A stretch of 64,000 nt of DNA from Atkinsonella hypoxylon (taxonomy: Eukaryota > Ascomycota > Sordariomycetes > Hypocreales > Clavicipitaceae). Where the stretch lies: assembly GCA_000729835.1 (NCBI GenBank), contig JFHB01000032.1:170859-234858 (forward strand), read 5' to 3'. A program made the position numbers and the translations under genes. The notes below the pieces were generated by a model that did not search any database, was not told where the DNA came from, and saw nothing but the letters and a program-made list of their open reading frames with translations. The first letter of the stretch is position 1; each line of letters begins with the position of its first letter. Positions 1-11,056 of this stretch are shown piece by piece.

Positions 1-816
1 CACAAGGACAGACTCTTGGAGTTCTCCATGACAGAATATCTAGACGACTACTTCGACTACGCCACGCGCTCCAGAAGAACCATCATCGAAGTCCTCGAGG
101 AGTTCCACTCCGTCCGCGTCCCAGCCCATCGCATCCTCGATGTCTTCCCCCTTATACGCGGCCGCGACTTCAGCATCGCAAACCACAACCGCCTACCCAC
201 CACACCCTCTCCTTCCCAATCTACGAGAATACAACTGCTCATCGCCCTCGTCAAATACCGCACCATCCTCCGTAAGCCCCGTCAGGGCCTCTGCTCCCGC
301 TACATCTCCGCCCTCGCCCCCTCAACCACCCTCTCCGTCACCATCAAACCCGTTTTGTCCCCCATTCATGGTCCCCTTAACGCCCAGCGGCCCCTCATAG
401 CCTTCGCAACAGGCACTGGCATCGCCCCCGTCCGCTCCCTCATCCAGGAACGAACTTCCCACGCCCCCATCACCCCGGCGCCAACCCTCCTCTTCTTCGG
501 CAACCGCAGCAGACACGCGGACTACTTCTTCAGCGACGAATGGCACACACTCTCCCGGAAAATCAGCCTATCCGTCTTCCCCGCCTTCTCGAGAGACCAG
601 CCACAGAAGATTTACGTCCAGGACCTTATAAAGCAGCAGGCCGACACCCTAGCCGCTCTAATCCCGCTACGACCAATCTTTGCCGTCTGTGGAGGCTCCT
701 CCAAGATGGCGGAGGCGTGTAAACACGCCGTCTTCGACCCATTCGTCGCTCGTGGCGACGAAGTTGTTCAGAGGAAGTTATTGGAGAATATCACGTGGTG
801 GCAGGAGATATGGTAG
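1..816 (+). CDS. tah18: NADPH-dependent diflavin oxidoreductase (Tah18/NDOR1), C-terminal part
   Basis: The frame is open to the first base, so this is the 3' end of a gene that begins outside the window. Tah18 passes electrons from NADPH through FAD and FMN to Dre2 in cytosolic iron-sulfur cluster assembly. Visible here are the FAD-binding R-x-FSIA motif (RDFSIAN), the family stretch QGLCSRYISALAP, the nucleotide-binding motif ATGTGIAPVRSLIQER, FFGNRSRHADYFFSDEW and the NADPH-side motif AVCGGSSKMAEA. It ends in an aromatic C-terminus (WWQEIW), as diflavin reductases do. The N-terminal flavodoxin domain is missing only because of the window edge. No intron is needed in this part. Other diflavin reductases (P450 reductase) are possible, but the YFDYATRSRRTI segment fits Tah18 better. 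The gene converges on the next gene, on the minus strand. Confidence 0.85.
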   Translation, partial: HKDRLLEFSMTEYLDDYFDYATRSRRTIIEVLEEFHSVRVPAHRILDVFPLIRGRDFSIANHNRLPTTPSPSQSTRIQLLIALVKYRTILRKPRQGLCSRYISALAPSTTLSVTIKPVLSPIHGPLNAQRPLIAFATGTGIAPVRSLIQERTSHAPITPAPTLLFFGNRSRHADYFFSDEWHTLSRKISLSVFPAFSRDQPQKIYVQDLIKQQADTLAALIPLRPIFAVCGGSSKMAEACKHAVFDPFVARGDEVVQRKLLENITWWQEIW

Positions 817-1802
817 TCTGGCCTTGACACCAACATACGGTAGAAAAACAAGGAGCGGACGAGATCTGACACCTCGTCAGATACAGATGTATAAGTGACT
901 GCAATGCTCGTGCGATTGCCATCAGAGCATTTATTTCAAAACACAATTAGCAATAGGCAGAACTAGATCACACAGCGTACACGTTGGAAGATTTCTGACG
1001 AAAACTTAGAACAAATTTAAGTACAATTCAAATTAAAAACCAATATATATATCGCACTCCTAAAAGAATAAGGCAGTGGATTTGGGCCCTGTCGAGATTT
1101 AGCACAACTAGGCTCACCATGAGCAAACATAAACTAGGCGCCAGCGCATACCACTTCATACAGACGGTGCGCTGTCCAAACGGTGAAAACTTTTTGAAGA
1201 CTTTTGCTCTATCCAGTTACATAGTAGCTTGGGCTCAGACTACATGTCCCGTTTCCCATGTCCAAGCTGCTTTTCATGCAAAATTCGCCATATCCAGCCC
1301 AAACCAAACCAATGCATATCCTTCTGCACTGCTAATGTATTCACGCATTCTTCCAGAGAACAATTCATCTATTATCCAACATGCTAGATTCCAACTCGTT
1401 GGTAGCAAAGGGGCATGAGAAAGCAGCATTGTAATCTTGGCCCCTTGTCCCAAACCCAAATATACCTTACTAATAATGGCTCGACCATGAATCAGACGCT
1501 GTTAGAAAACGCCGAATACAGAGGTTAGCATAGACAGCCAGAAGACGAACTAAGAACTCCGTACCAAAGTGTCGCAACACATGATTGTCTGTGGATAACA
1601 CGTGTTGCTATGAATGCCCAACCTCAAAGTATAAAGTGACCATTGCCAGAACTCCTTCGCTATTCTAATTTTCGACCCGAAAAAAAAATCATGGCGGATA
1701 GAAAGGAAAAAATGCAACAAAAACGGCCATGTCTGATATAAAACATGGAGAGAAATGCATCGTAAAATCTTAAGTGTACCGGTTTCGGATCTGGGCCTTC
1801 GT
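817..1802. other. Convergent intergenic region
   Basis: This lies between two convergent gene ends and should hold both 3' UTRs. A plus-strand ORF at 1119-1418 (99 codons) matches no family I recognise, and I do not call it. The stretch is A/T-rich around 1000-1060 and 1680-1760. Confidence 0.5.
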
Positions 1803-4719
1803 TCACTGCTGTGGCCCTACATCTTCCCAGCTATAGCGTTTCTCGGCCATTTGAGGCACATGTACAAGGTCACGCCCTAGGTCGATGCACCCGCTTTCAG
1901 ATGAATTGTCAGAGTCGGTAGCTTTATATTTTGGAATTTGATCATCTTCCCATTCCTCTGGCTGAGTAGGCAGAGGTGGCCGCTCCTTGGCCATGCGGCT
2001 TGTCGTCATTAACTGTTGCGCCTTATTGGTGTTTCTGTTTGTAAGACTACCTTGTTGCGACGTCTCTTCCGCCGCCCTCTCTTCCTTATCAGTGAAGTTA
2101 CTTCTCAGACTACCAACAGACGTGGAGGGTCTTGCAGCGAGCATGCCTGTTGAGAGGCTGTATCCATCAGTTCCCACGAGCCGCGATCCAGTACCGACGC
2201 GTTGGCCTGGGAATTGCACATTTTCTGGCAACGGCCCAAGGCATACAACTCGCGACGGATCAATCGGGGTCCTTTGAAAGGATGCTGGGATAGGCGGCAC
2301 AGAATCGGTAGAAGGTGATGGTGGCTTGTTGGAATTCATGGACAAAGATCGATTTCTAGTTGAATGTCCTCTATTCCTTGTTCCTGAAGAATGTGAACGG
2401 GCCGGCATTGAAGCTGTCATGGGAGATGGCAGCTCGGCTGAGCTCCAGTGTCCTCGAGTCGAAACCGGCGATGTTGAGGAGGTGAGGAGGAGGGTATTAT
2501 CTGTGGAATCAGCACGGCGAGATCGTGCTGGCGAGATTGATGGGGGTTGTTGGTCAAATACAGTATGCGTCTGTTCTAGTGGAATGATTTCGGGAATCGA
2601 CCTTTTTTCATGAGGTAGAATTGAGCCATCTGCTGATGGCGTATATTCAGGAGCAGGTCCTTGCAACTGACGATCAAGTTTCCTCCGCGCCAACTCATAC
2701 GCCGTCAGGTGTTGCGTATTATCCGTACCAAGATTGCACTCGCCCAGCATGGAATGGTCATCGTCATCAACACCCGCGTCCAATTCAACTGGAGGTATAG
2801 CAGCGGGCAATTCGTAAATCTGGCAATCAGGGGCCTCGGATGCATTTATATCCCTGATTCCGATGGTGTCTGCTATGTGCGGTGATCGTCGGCGGCCGAC
2901 AATTCTTGAGAAAATTCGTGACATGGGGCTTTCAGGAGAGTCTGGGGTCAATGTAGAGCTCGTATCCTTGCAATCGTAAAGTTCGTCTCGAGCCCTATCC
3001 CGTTGCTGTCGTCTATGACGTCGACAACAAGAGAACGCAAGAAGTAGGACGGAGACAAAAGCTACGACGCCAACAGCGATGCCGGCCATTCCTCCTGTAG
3101 ATAGCCCATTTCCAGCATTTGGATCGACTGGAGGTGGCAACGTGCTGCCGGGTGGTTGCTTGATTTCGTGTAAATGCGCGCCGCCAATCGGGTCGCTGGG
3201 AAACTTGGCTTGGTGTATAGAGAAAGTCGCAGTGTCATATTGCGTGATAAGATACGCCTCCTGCATGAATGCATTGCCAATAATAAACGTTTCGTTGGCT
3301 GCTCTTCGGAGGGTAAAATATGGCACAGCTGATTCACCAGGTCGTAATGTCGCGTTCATAAAAGGATACTCCAGTAGACTTACAAATGAACGGATGGGAA
3401 GTGTAATATTCACGACACCTGGGACATCGAGGGGTTGCCCAAAGTTGTCGCTGTTGTCCTTGCTCGATAAGCTAAATGTGAAGGAGAGAGGGCTGTGACT
3501 GGCCGAGTACTGCAGATATTGTTCGTTTGTCAAGGTGTATAGACCAAATGTGTTGTTGTACGTCATGTTCAACGCATTCGCAAACTCATCGCTTACGGAG
3601 GGTGGGAGCCAAAGATATGGCGTTGTAGTATCTACGACAGCGGTGAAAGTCTTGTTGTAAGTCATGAGAATGCGAGTCCCGGAAGCCCACCCTGCCGGTG
3701 CGCTCCCATTCTTGGCGGATATCTCAATGCCACGCACACGTGGTCGAGGTAAACCTTCGGCTTGATTCATGGCAAACGTATTGTCATGTGGGACAAACCG
3801 AGCAGCATCGTAGCCTCCTAAAGTAGCTGATCCAACAATGCCGCCTAGTGTCTCGTGTTAACGTGAAATGCGGCCCCGAAGGCAAAGAGCGCTGTTGAAG
3901 CAAATTTTTGCTATGTGATACGTACGATAAGATGCCCCGGCTGTGTAGCCATAGCTATAACTTGGAATCCAGCCAAATGAAGAAACGGCTTGCCGAAGTG
4001 GAGGCGAGGCAACAATATCGCCGAAATTGCCGGAACGGAGACCAACCCCAAAATAGCCAAGATAATAGTCAGTAGATGAGATTGCCGACATCAGAACATT
4101 CGACATGCCAAATCCAGTATTAGTAATGCCACTATAGGCTGCTATCGTATCAAAGCCATATTGTCCGCTTCCTCCAATGCCTAGGCCTGGTAGACCAAGC
4201 TGCCATGTCCCCAAGCCGGCCCAGTGTTTCGAGTCAGAAGGGTTGTATATACCTCCACGCTTTGCGGCACATTCCGATTCATCTGCCGAATTGTCGTTAA
4301 CCAATGTCCGGGGTGCTCATCGGCGGGATGCTGAATTCGAAGTAGGCTTACATTTTTGGTTTGAACATCCTCCCGGAGCCACTGCCCAAAATTCTGATAT
4401 TGATGTGCTGAAAAGAACATTGACAGAATTGCTGTCCCCTACCAAAAATGCGTACGTTGACCAATTGCCATCGATTCCCAGCCTACGATCAATCGTCAGA
4501 AAGAGTGATTCGTGCATTGCGACAGAGATTCAGTCTCATGGAACGTTCCCTCTTGGCGGCTGGTAATCTATGTATAAAGCCAAGAGAGGTCGCGATAGGG
4601 TGGAACACGAACCAGTCCGATGCATTCAAGGCCACGGGTTGCGGAACAACGGCCTTGGCCATAGGAGAAAAGGATGCGGCGGCGGCGGCTGCAGCAGTCG
4701 CAACTGCATCCGACCTCAT
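1803..4719 (-). CDS. A1 aspartic-protease-like single-pass membrane protein, first catalytic Asp absent
   Basis: Exons (descending) are 4719-4613, 4482-4352, 4282-3926 and 3844-1803. Phases agree and give 878 aa. I start at ATG 4719, which opens an Ala-rich hydrophobic segment that could be a signal peptide. The exon 1/2 join restores the DWLGIDGNWSTY motif typical of fungal pepsin-like proteins. Where active pepsins have D-T-G the protein reads S-T-S (residues 61-63, FSTSISEFW). The second site keeps its Asp (about residue 270, VVDTTTPYLWLP) but has T for G. A glycine-rich transmembrane helix (about 452-471) is followed by a basic stop-transfer CCRRHRR and about 400 residues of low-complexity Ser/Pro/Thr-rich cytoplasmic tail. 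It is probably a cell-surface pseudoprotease with a receptor or scaffold role. That role is inference. A shorter exon 3 intron boundary (4315) is also in frame but would leave a 36-bp intron. Confidence 0.8.
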
Positions 4720-7700
4720 ATCGAGCAGGCTGTCTCTGTTTGCATTCAAAATACCTAATCTCCTTGTTTTATAGCGAGAGGCTTTCCTTCAGCATGGGAA
4801 CCCCAGGCTATCAACGACTCGTCCGGGTGTGCCTGGGAGTGCATTGAAAGCCAAGGTGGAGGAGGAGCGCTCTAGGCGGCCATTCGCAATATCGGGCGAT
4901 CGGTGGACATGAAGCGGCAGTGGATGCTGGATTTATCAAGGAAGAGCTCGAATCGAGTAGGAGGTGAAGAATCTTCCACTGTCACTAGTACATTAGTTTC
5001 AATTGGGAAAATAAAATTCGTCCCTCTCTTGAATTCACGTCGTTCGACGAACGTACGGCGGCAGATTAGAAAATGTCGGTTCAGTGAGGTGGAATCCAGT
5101 CGGCGGAAGATGAAGGTAATTGCGATGAGAGTATAAGAATGACCAGGTGTAAGAAGATGAAAGTCTATCTATCGGACGGCCTGAGTACACCTAGGTATCT
5201 AGACTATCCTCAAAGAGGCGGACAGGCGGATGGGCAGGGTGTTGACTGGCGCGATCGAGGAACGATGGAGCTTGAGGACCTCCCAAACGGGAAACTGGAA
5301 ACTGGAGAATGCAAGCACGGCCCAGACGAGTTGAAACCCACCAGCCTCCGTACCGATCCGAAGTTTTATGTTCCAATCTCAGAAGACAGATGTACTTGTA
5401 CTATACTCCGTACGTGCAAATAATATAGAGTCTGGTACTCGGTACGGGTGCGGGGTACGGGGTACCTGCTATGAGGCTCAGGCTCAGGATCAAGCTCAAG
5501 CTCCCTTGCCAGGTTCAGCCTAGTTCTGACTGTCATGCCGCAAACAGCAGCATATCGGATTGATCGCTTTACTGCTTTCGCTCCACCTCGCTCACATCCG
5601 AGAGTTAGCATCCCATCGTCGCTGACTTTTCATGTCAGACTGTGTGCACTTGGTATCAGTATTGGCCCTTGATTGGCCGTCCAAGCCACAAACTGAGACC
5701 CGTGATGCCACTTGGGCGTCGTGCCGGAAGCGCAAATCAGCCAGATTGCTAGTTAGGTACGGGGCAATGTACGCAGTACGGATCCATCAGGGCAGCCTGC
5801 TGCCTGTCAAGTCTGTATCCGTGATATGAAGGGATGAGGAATGCAGGAGAGTCAGCCCATGTGAGTCAAAAGCTGCACAAGTTCCCTGCCCTCCAATTTC
5901 CACCGTTTCAACCCACGGACTGGCCCATAGTGACCGTCATCTCTCGTCCAGTGCTATCATAATAACCAACTTGGTCTCGACGGTCTACCATACGTGACTA
6001 CCTCACCAAAGCTTGGAATGACTTCGTTTTGCTCTTCCTTCCTTCGAGTTTGGGGCGCAACAAACAAGGTATCCCGGCAAGGCGTCATGCTCAACTCAGG
6101 TACCTAAACGCGACACGAATTGGGAGGCTCTCGGTCACCAGAGGGAGCGTCCTGCGAATTGCCAATTAGTCGCCCTTCACTGAAACCAATAAAATAGCCC
6201 GAGTCGGGGACCAGTGTTTCCCCAGATCAGATCCCGGGATCGACAGACCAACTGGGTAGGGGTTGCACAAGCGGCATACCAGCGGCGGACCCTCGGTGTA
6301 GCCAAGTTGCAGAAGGTACATCATGATCCTTCCCTCGCCTTCCTGACAAAACTGCTTGCTTCCAACCTGGGCAGGTATTTATTTGTGCACCATGCTTGTG
6401 GCGTGGCAGCTTTGAATTTTTCAAGAGGTACTCCGTACACTCTCATTAGCAGCACGTTGCTGACAAACGCAGCTCTTCCACTAGCTTTCTGCTGACCATC
6501 GTTGGAAAGCAGCCGAAAAATTTTGACCAGTTCTACGGTCAGAGTCCAAATCGTGGCAAAATCTCATGGATGGCATGCAGGCAGGCTTTTTGCTTGTGCA
6601 GAGGAATATAGTCCATGTAATAAGTGGCGTTGCATAACTTCCACTACGTGTTGTTCCACAGGGGAAGATACGATGATGGACTCTTGCCGAACTCATTGAA
6701 GGTTAAAGCCATTTGAAGCTTCACCGTTGCGAAACTCTGGATTCAGATCGTTGTCTCGTCCATCTTTGCGATCGACTGGGTCAATTCTTGTAAAAGCTTT
6801 TCCTCGGGACGTCATAAATCTCTCCTCCCAATTCCCTTCTAGTCCTCTGGTAATAGCGGCCTCTCAACATCATATTTGTCCATCTGATAGTTATGTCTCT
6901 TGCCATGGGGAGTAAAGCCACACCACACTCTTGCTGCAATGGATGCCGGCATTATGTGGCCGCATCCACTTGAAAAGCCAGCACGTCACCTTCTGTATTG
7001 TGTCCCAACGTGTCAGACTCGAACATCATACACAGTCTAAACAGACTGAGAGACAAAAAGAACTTGTATCTCGGGTCGACCACATGGTTAATGACCAGCA
7101 ATACGGACACAGACTCAGATTACGTGACATTGCCCATTAAAGTTAAGCATGTTAGTTATCCCTTTAAATGTGCGAAGAGAGCAAGCAGGTCGGTTGCAGA
7201 GATGTTCGCCCATCAGCAGCCTGTCGCATAACAGCACAGCTAACATCCGTTTGTTTAATTAACAGTTCCAAGTGTGATGGGGTATTGAGTGCCAGCTAAT
7301 TGGCGCATTTGATGGATGTTAGAAAGCCTGCAAAAGATCGCAATCAATCCGCACCAATACCGTTGTGACCGAGATCAGCCTCAGCCCCCATATTAGAAAC
7401 ATCGGGCCGGTAATAGCATTCCAGACCGAGAAAGAAATATCACAAAAGCAGTTTGCGTTCCATAACCTCGGGGACTACATTGAAAGGTCAGGAGACCCAT
7501 CAAAACTGTCTTATCAATAACCCAATGTTGAAACATGCCACAAATTAGGATATGTCGGTTGAATACAATCAGAGTAAATTCCGGGTGCGAAGAAATAGGT
7601 GCTCCGTAGATGTGGTTGTTATAGCTCCAAAACAATCCACTTCGGATATTCCTTCGCGGTTGTAAAACGTGATGTTTAAGTTGACACAACTGATTTCTCG

Positions 7701-10700
7701 TCTGTAGGTAGCCAATGCCAATTGCTTATCAACTCCATCAGGTGCTGATATTTCGGTGTGCTCCTCAGTGGCTTAGTATAATCCAACTCGCATCTCGATG
7801 GCCGGCTTAATCTGATGTCTGAGGATGTCTCAGCACGAGGCGAAAAGGGCAGCTGGGCTGAAACGGTGATATCCAAAAGGATGGTTGTGCACGCCGGCCT
7901 GCCAATAAGTCATGCTCATTGAGCTGCTCCGATTAAAGATCGGAATCTGGGCAATATAACTCAGGTTCTTATGTAAGCTAGACAGCAAAATTCTAGATGC
8001 AAGTGGGATTGTGAGGTTCTCACAGAAATATTGTGAGCTTTTACGATGGAGCAAGGGCGTCATGTTTCTCCAAATTGCCCTAGGTTTTTTCGGTTGTATA
8101 TCTGTGTATCAGCCAAGGTCAAGATGATTCATACGCGGAGACACGCCAGCCTTTGATTTTCTCAGGCGTGGCCAGAAATAGTACGCTGGACAATCTCACT
8201 CGCGAAATTTCTTGCTCGTCGAAGGATAGGGAAATATCTGAAGCAACCCCTGCGAGGCGGGAACTTGCGTCGCTTATGCGGCCATTTACTCCGTAGCAAA
8301 GCGCTATTACGAAGTAGATTCCATAGGAGAAGGCACAAGCGGTAACTAGTTCAGTCCGTGTGGGTGTGGTGATGAACAGGTAGAAAAGATAATTGTGTAC
8401 TCCGCACGGGTACGGGGGCACCGACCTAGCCAACTTGGAACATTGACCAATCAAACGCGATGTCGTCCAAGCTCTGTTGACCTCTCACAGCTGTCCGGCA
8501 CTTGCCTCCAGATGCACGACACCACCTGCCTGCCTGGCCACTTGTACTTGTTCCTTGACATTATAGTTATGGGGAATCTTCCGCCAACTTTAGACTGACC
8601 ATGTATTCGAGAGTGATGGGCTTCACTAACAGCACATGGCTACGTTGAAGCTCTGCAATGGCCTACTTTCAGATCCGATCAACAGGAACTGCTCTTCCCG
8701 AGCTCATGTTGGTCGCGGAACCAACCACCATTGATACACATGATGCTCGAGCTCAACATTATCGCACTGCACAAAGCAAAGAATCTGCTGAGTGCAATGC
8801 CCCTCCCCTCTCCAGCGTCAAGTTGTCACCAGAAACAGTTCGACATTGCACTTCACGATCAAGTCCCAGCGACCAGTGTCGCTGTGAGTGGTTTACCGCG
8901 GTGTACGTCTCAGCATGATGACACTAGAGTAAGTTTCCAGCAGCGTGTGTTTCCACCAGGCAAAGGTTATCTGCGTCTTGCCTCAATATAGACGCGAAAT
9001 ACAGCTCCAAAGCCATCGATCATGCGGAGTGCATACTGCGTGACATCTCACACCAATCTTCTGCATGAGAAGCAGAGGCTTGAGGCAATTCGATCAATGG
9101 CAGTTGGGACACTTCAATCACAGGTACCTTGGACAACTTACACTGACTTTGCTCTTGTCGTCATCGATCAATATAGCAATGCGTGAGACAGGCGCGTGAG
9201 ACGCGCGTGAGACGTTTGACGGGAGCACATCCCGTGCTACTAAGCCGTTGCGTCGCCTCTTGCGACTAGAATTTGAGAATAGACGGCATGACTTATCAGT
9301 CGACAATAACCTTTAGAGTGTTCATGGCTGAATTCTGCAGATGCCTCGGGTCTCATGGCTGCTGCCAAATGTGTGATCTCGGGCCGGTGAACGGCATCGA
9401 ATATTTACAGGCACTGGGGCCTTTTGTGCAGCATTCCAAATATTGCCTTGTTGGGCATAGAGGACTCGGCATTGTCTTGATTGCTACCTCGACAGCTTAG
9501 ATCCGTGCTGGAGCGCCATGCCGACGCAATGGCTGTCACCATCACGGCCATCACCAATTCGTTGGAGACTTCTCATCCCGTCAAGAGGCAAAGTCTTGTA
9601 GAAGTCTCGTCAAAGTGAAGCGAGCTATACTTGTGACAGGTTCGGGCTCGTCTAAGCACACACGACTCCGTGCCAATGTGTCTAGAAGTATGCATGTCTT
9701 GACGGCTTTTTTTTTTTTTTTTTTCATATTGTTACATCTGCTAGGCGGCAGCATCCTTGCACCACATGCCAACACCAACGCGTACAGCGACTCGGGCTGT
9801 CATTCCTAAGAACGCAAGCTCGCGCACAGACATGATGAACCATTTGCCCCTCGTCACGTTAACGTAGTCGCCGAATGGAGCAAATATGACATTGTACATA
9901 AGTTAAGTGCAGGTCACAACGGCCCCAAAGCCGGGGTCGATATCGACTACGGACCTCTTTCCCTCCCTAGCTTCTGGTTCGGCACGATGACGGCTTACAG
10001 CCTGCCGAAGATTGGATTGAGAAGAAGTCCGGTCATTCGCTCACTACTCCTCGCGGCCCGAGTTCAGGTACAATTGGAGTCTGATGTTGCCGCAGGAACA
10101 GGCAGGCACCCGGAGCGAGCTGGTTTCGACGCTATGGTTGAGTGGAAGAGGACACAAGTTGAAGAGACTCCGTCCCTACCGTCGCTGAAAACAATCAACA
10201 GTATAGCATGGAAGGGGGGGACCCCGAGACCGAGGGCTGGGCTGATGGCGTGGAGGAGATGCAAAATAGATTGCGGCCAACAAGCCAAGCTCTGGTATCT
10301 TGAGCAAGCACTGCATTCTTGTTTCCACAACTGGCACTACTTCATCACAGCGTCAGCATCATCCCAGGTACGTGGCGAACAATATCCAACGCAGACCCAG
10401 CAAAGACAAACCGGGCACCCTATCACGACCGATTCAACGGTATAGCTCCATGCATAACCATTGAGGTTTTAACTTTGCATGAAAGCATGGATAAGATGTT
10501 TGCCAGGATGCGATTTCGTTTCCGTAGTCCAAACCCATGATACGTGAGCTGGTCACTAGCAAATATGGCGGCCATCTACAATGTCCCTGTCTATTCCGTT
10601 CATAACTTGAATACGATACCGCATACTTCATGAACCATAACTGCTTTCGTTCCTGTCAATATCGCTACAGTAGTTGATATCTGCGCACAAGCCATGCCTG

Positions 10701-11056
10701 CTGTTCGACGAACGATTGCTGCGATTAATTTAGATATCTACCCTTAACTGTTAATTCTGCGGTCATACTGCGTGCATTGCTGGTTTGGATTTTCGTCTCT
10801 GAAGTAAAATTACATGCTTGAGTGTTGCCTTGTGAGGGGGCTGGTCGGCACATGCGTCTACTGCCGGCCACGGCGAATCGGCTTTACAACCGCTGTTGTT
10901 TAAAAACCTCACGTGCTGCATGGTAGGTTTATGAAACAGTGGCCGAATGTTGAATTGAGCACTACATTGCATGCATAATCAGGACACGAAAGTGCAGTCC
11001 AGAAAAGATAACATAAAATCACACAAGATACAATGCAGAGTCTACCAAACAGCGTC
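4720..11056. other. Long gene-poor stretch (6.3 kb)
   Basis: No ORF on either strand shows family motifs, and the longest (9987-10445 plus, 152 codons) is unrecognised. Three copies of the 9-mer TACTCCGTA are present (5404, 6429, 8287), with a GCGTGAGAC triplet at 9181-9213 and an 18-base T run at 9707-9724. It probably holds the promoter of the protease-like gene on the left and the 3' UTR of the F-box gene on the right. Non-coding transcripts are possible but cannot be seen from sequence. Confidence 0.45.
9181..9213. repeat. GCGTGAGAC x3 short repeat
   Basis: GCGTGAGAC occurs at 9181-9189, 9194-9202 and 9205-9213 inside a gene-free stretch. It is a small cluster of near-tandem copies with variable 2-4 base spacers. 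Confidence 0.7.

Noticed and set aside
1119..1418. 99-codon plus-strand ORF
   Set aside because: No family motif, sits in the 3' regions of two convergent genes, and no splice-extended form improves it.
4283..4351. Alternative 36-bp intron (4351-4316) in the protease-like gene
   Set aside because: In phase, but shorter than plausible fungal introns. The 69-bp form has a TTAAC branch site and a good CAG acceptor.
9987..10445. 152-codon plus-strand ORF
   Set aside because: Has a real ATG, but composition and residue order show no domain, and the overlapping opposite frame is also open.
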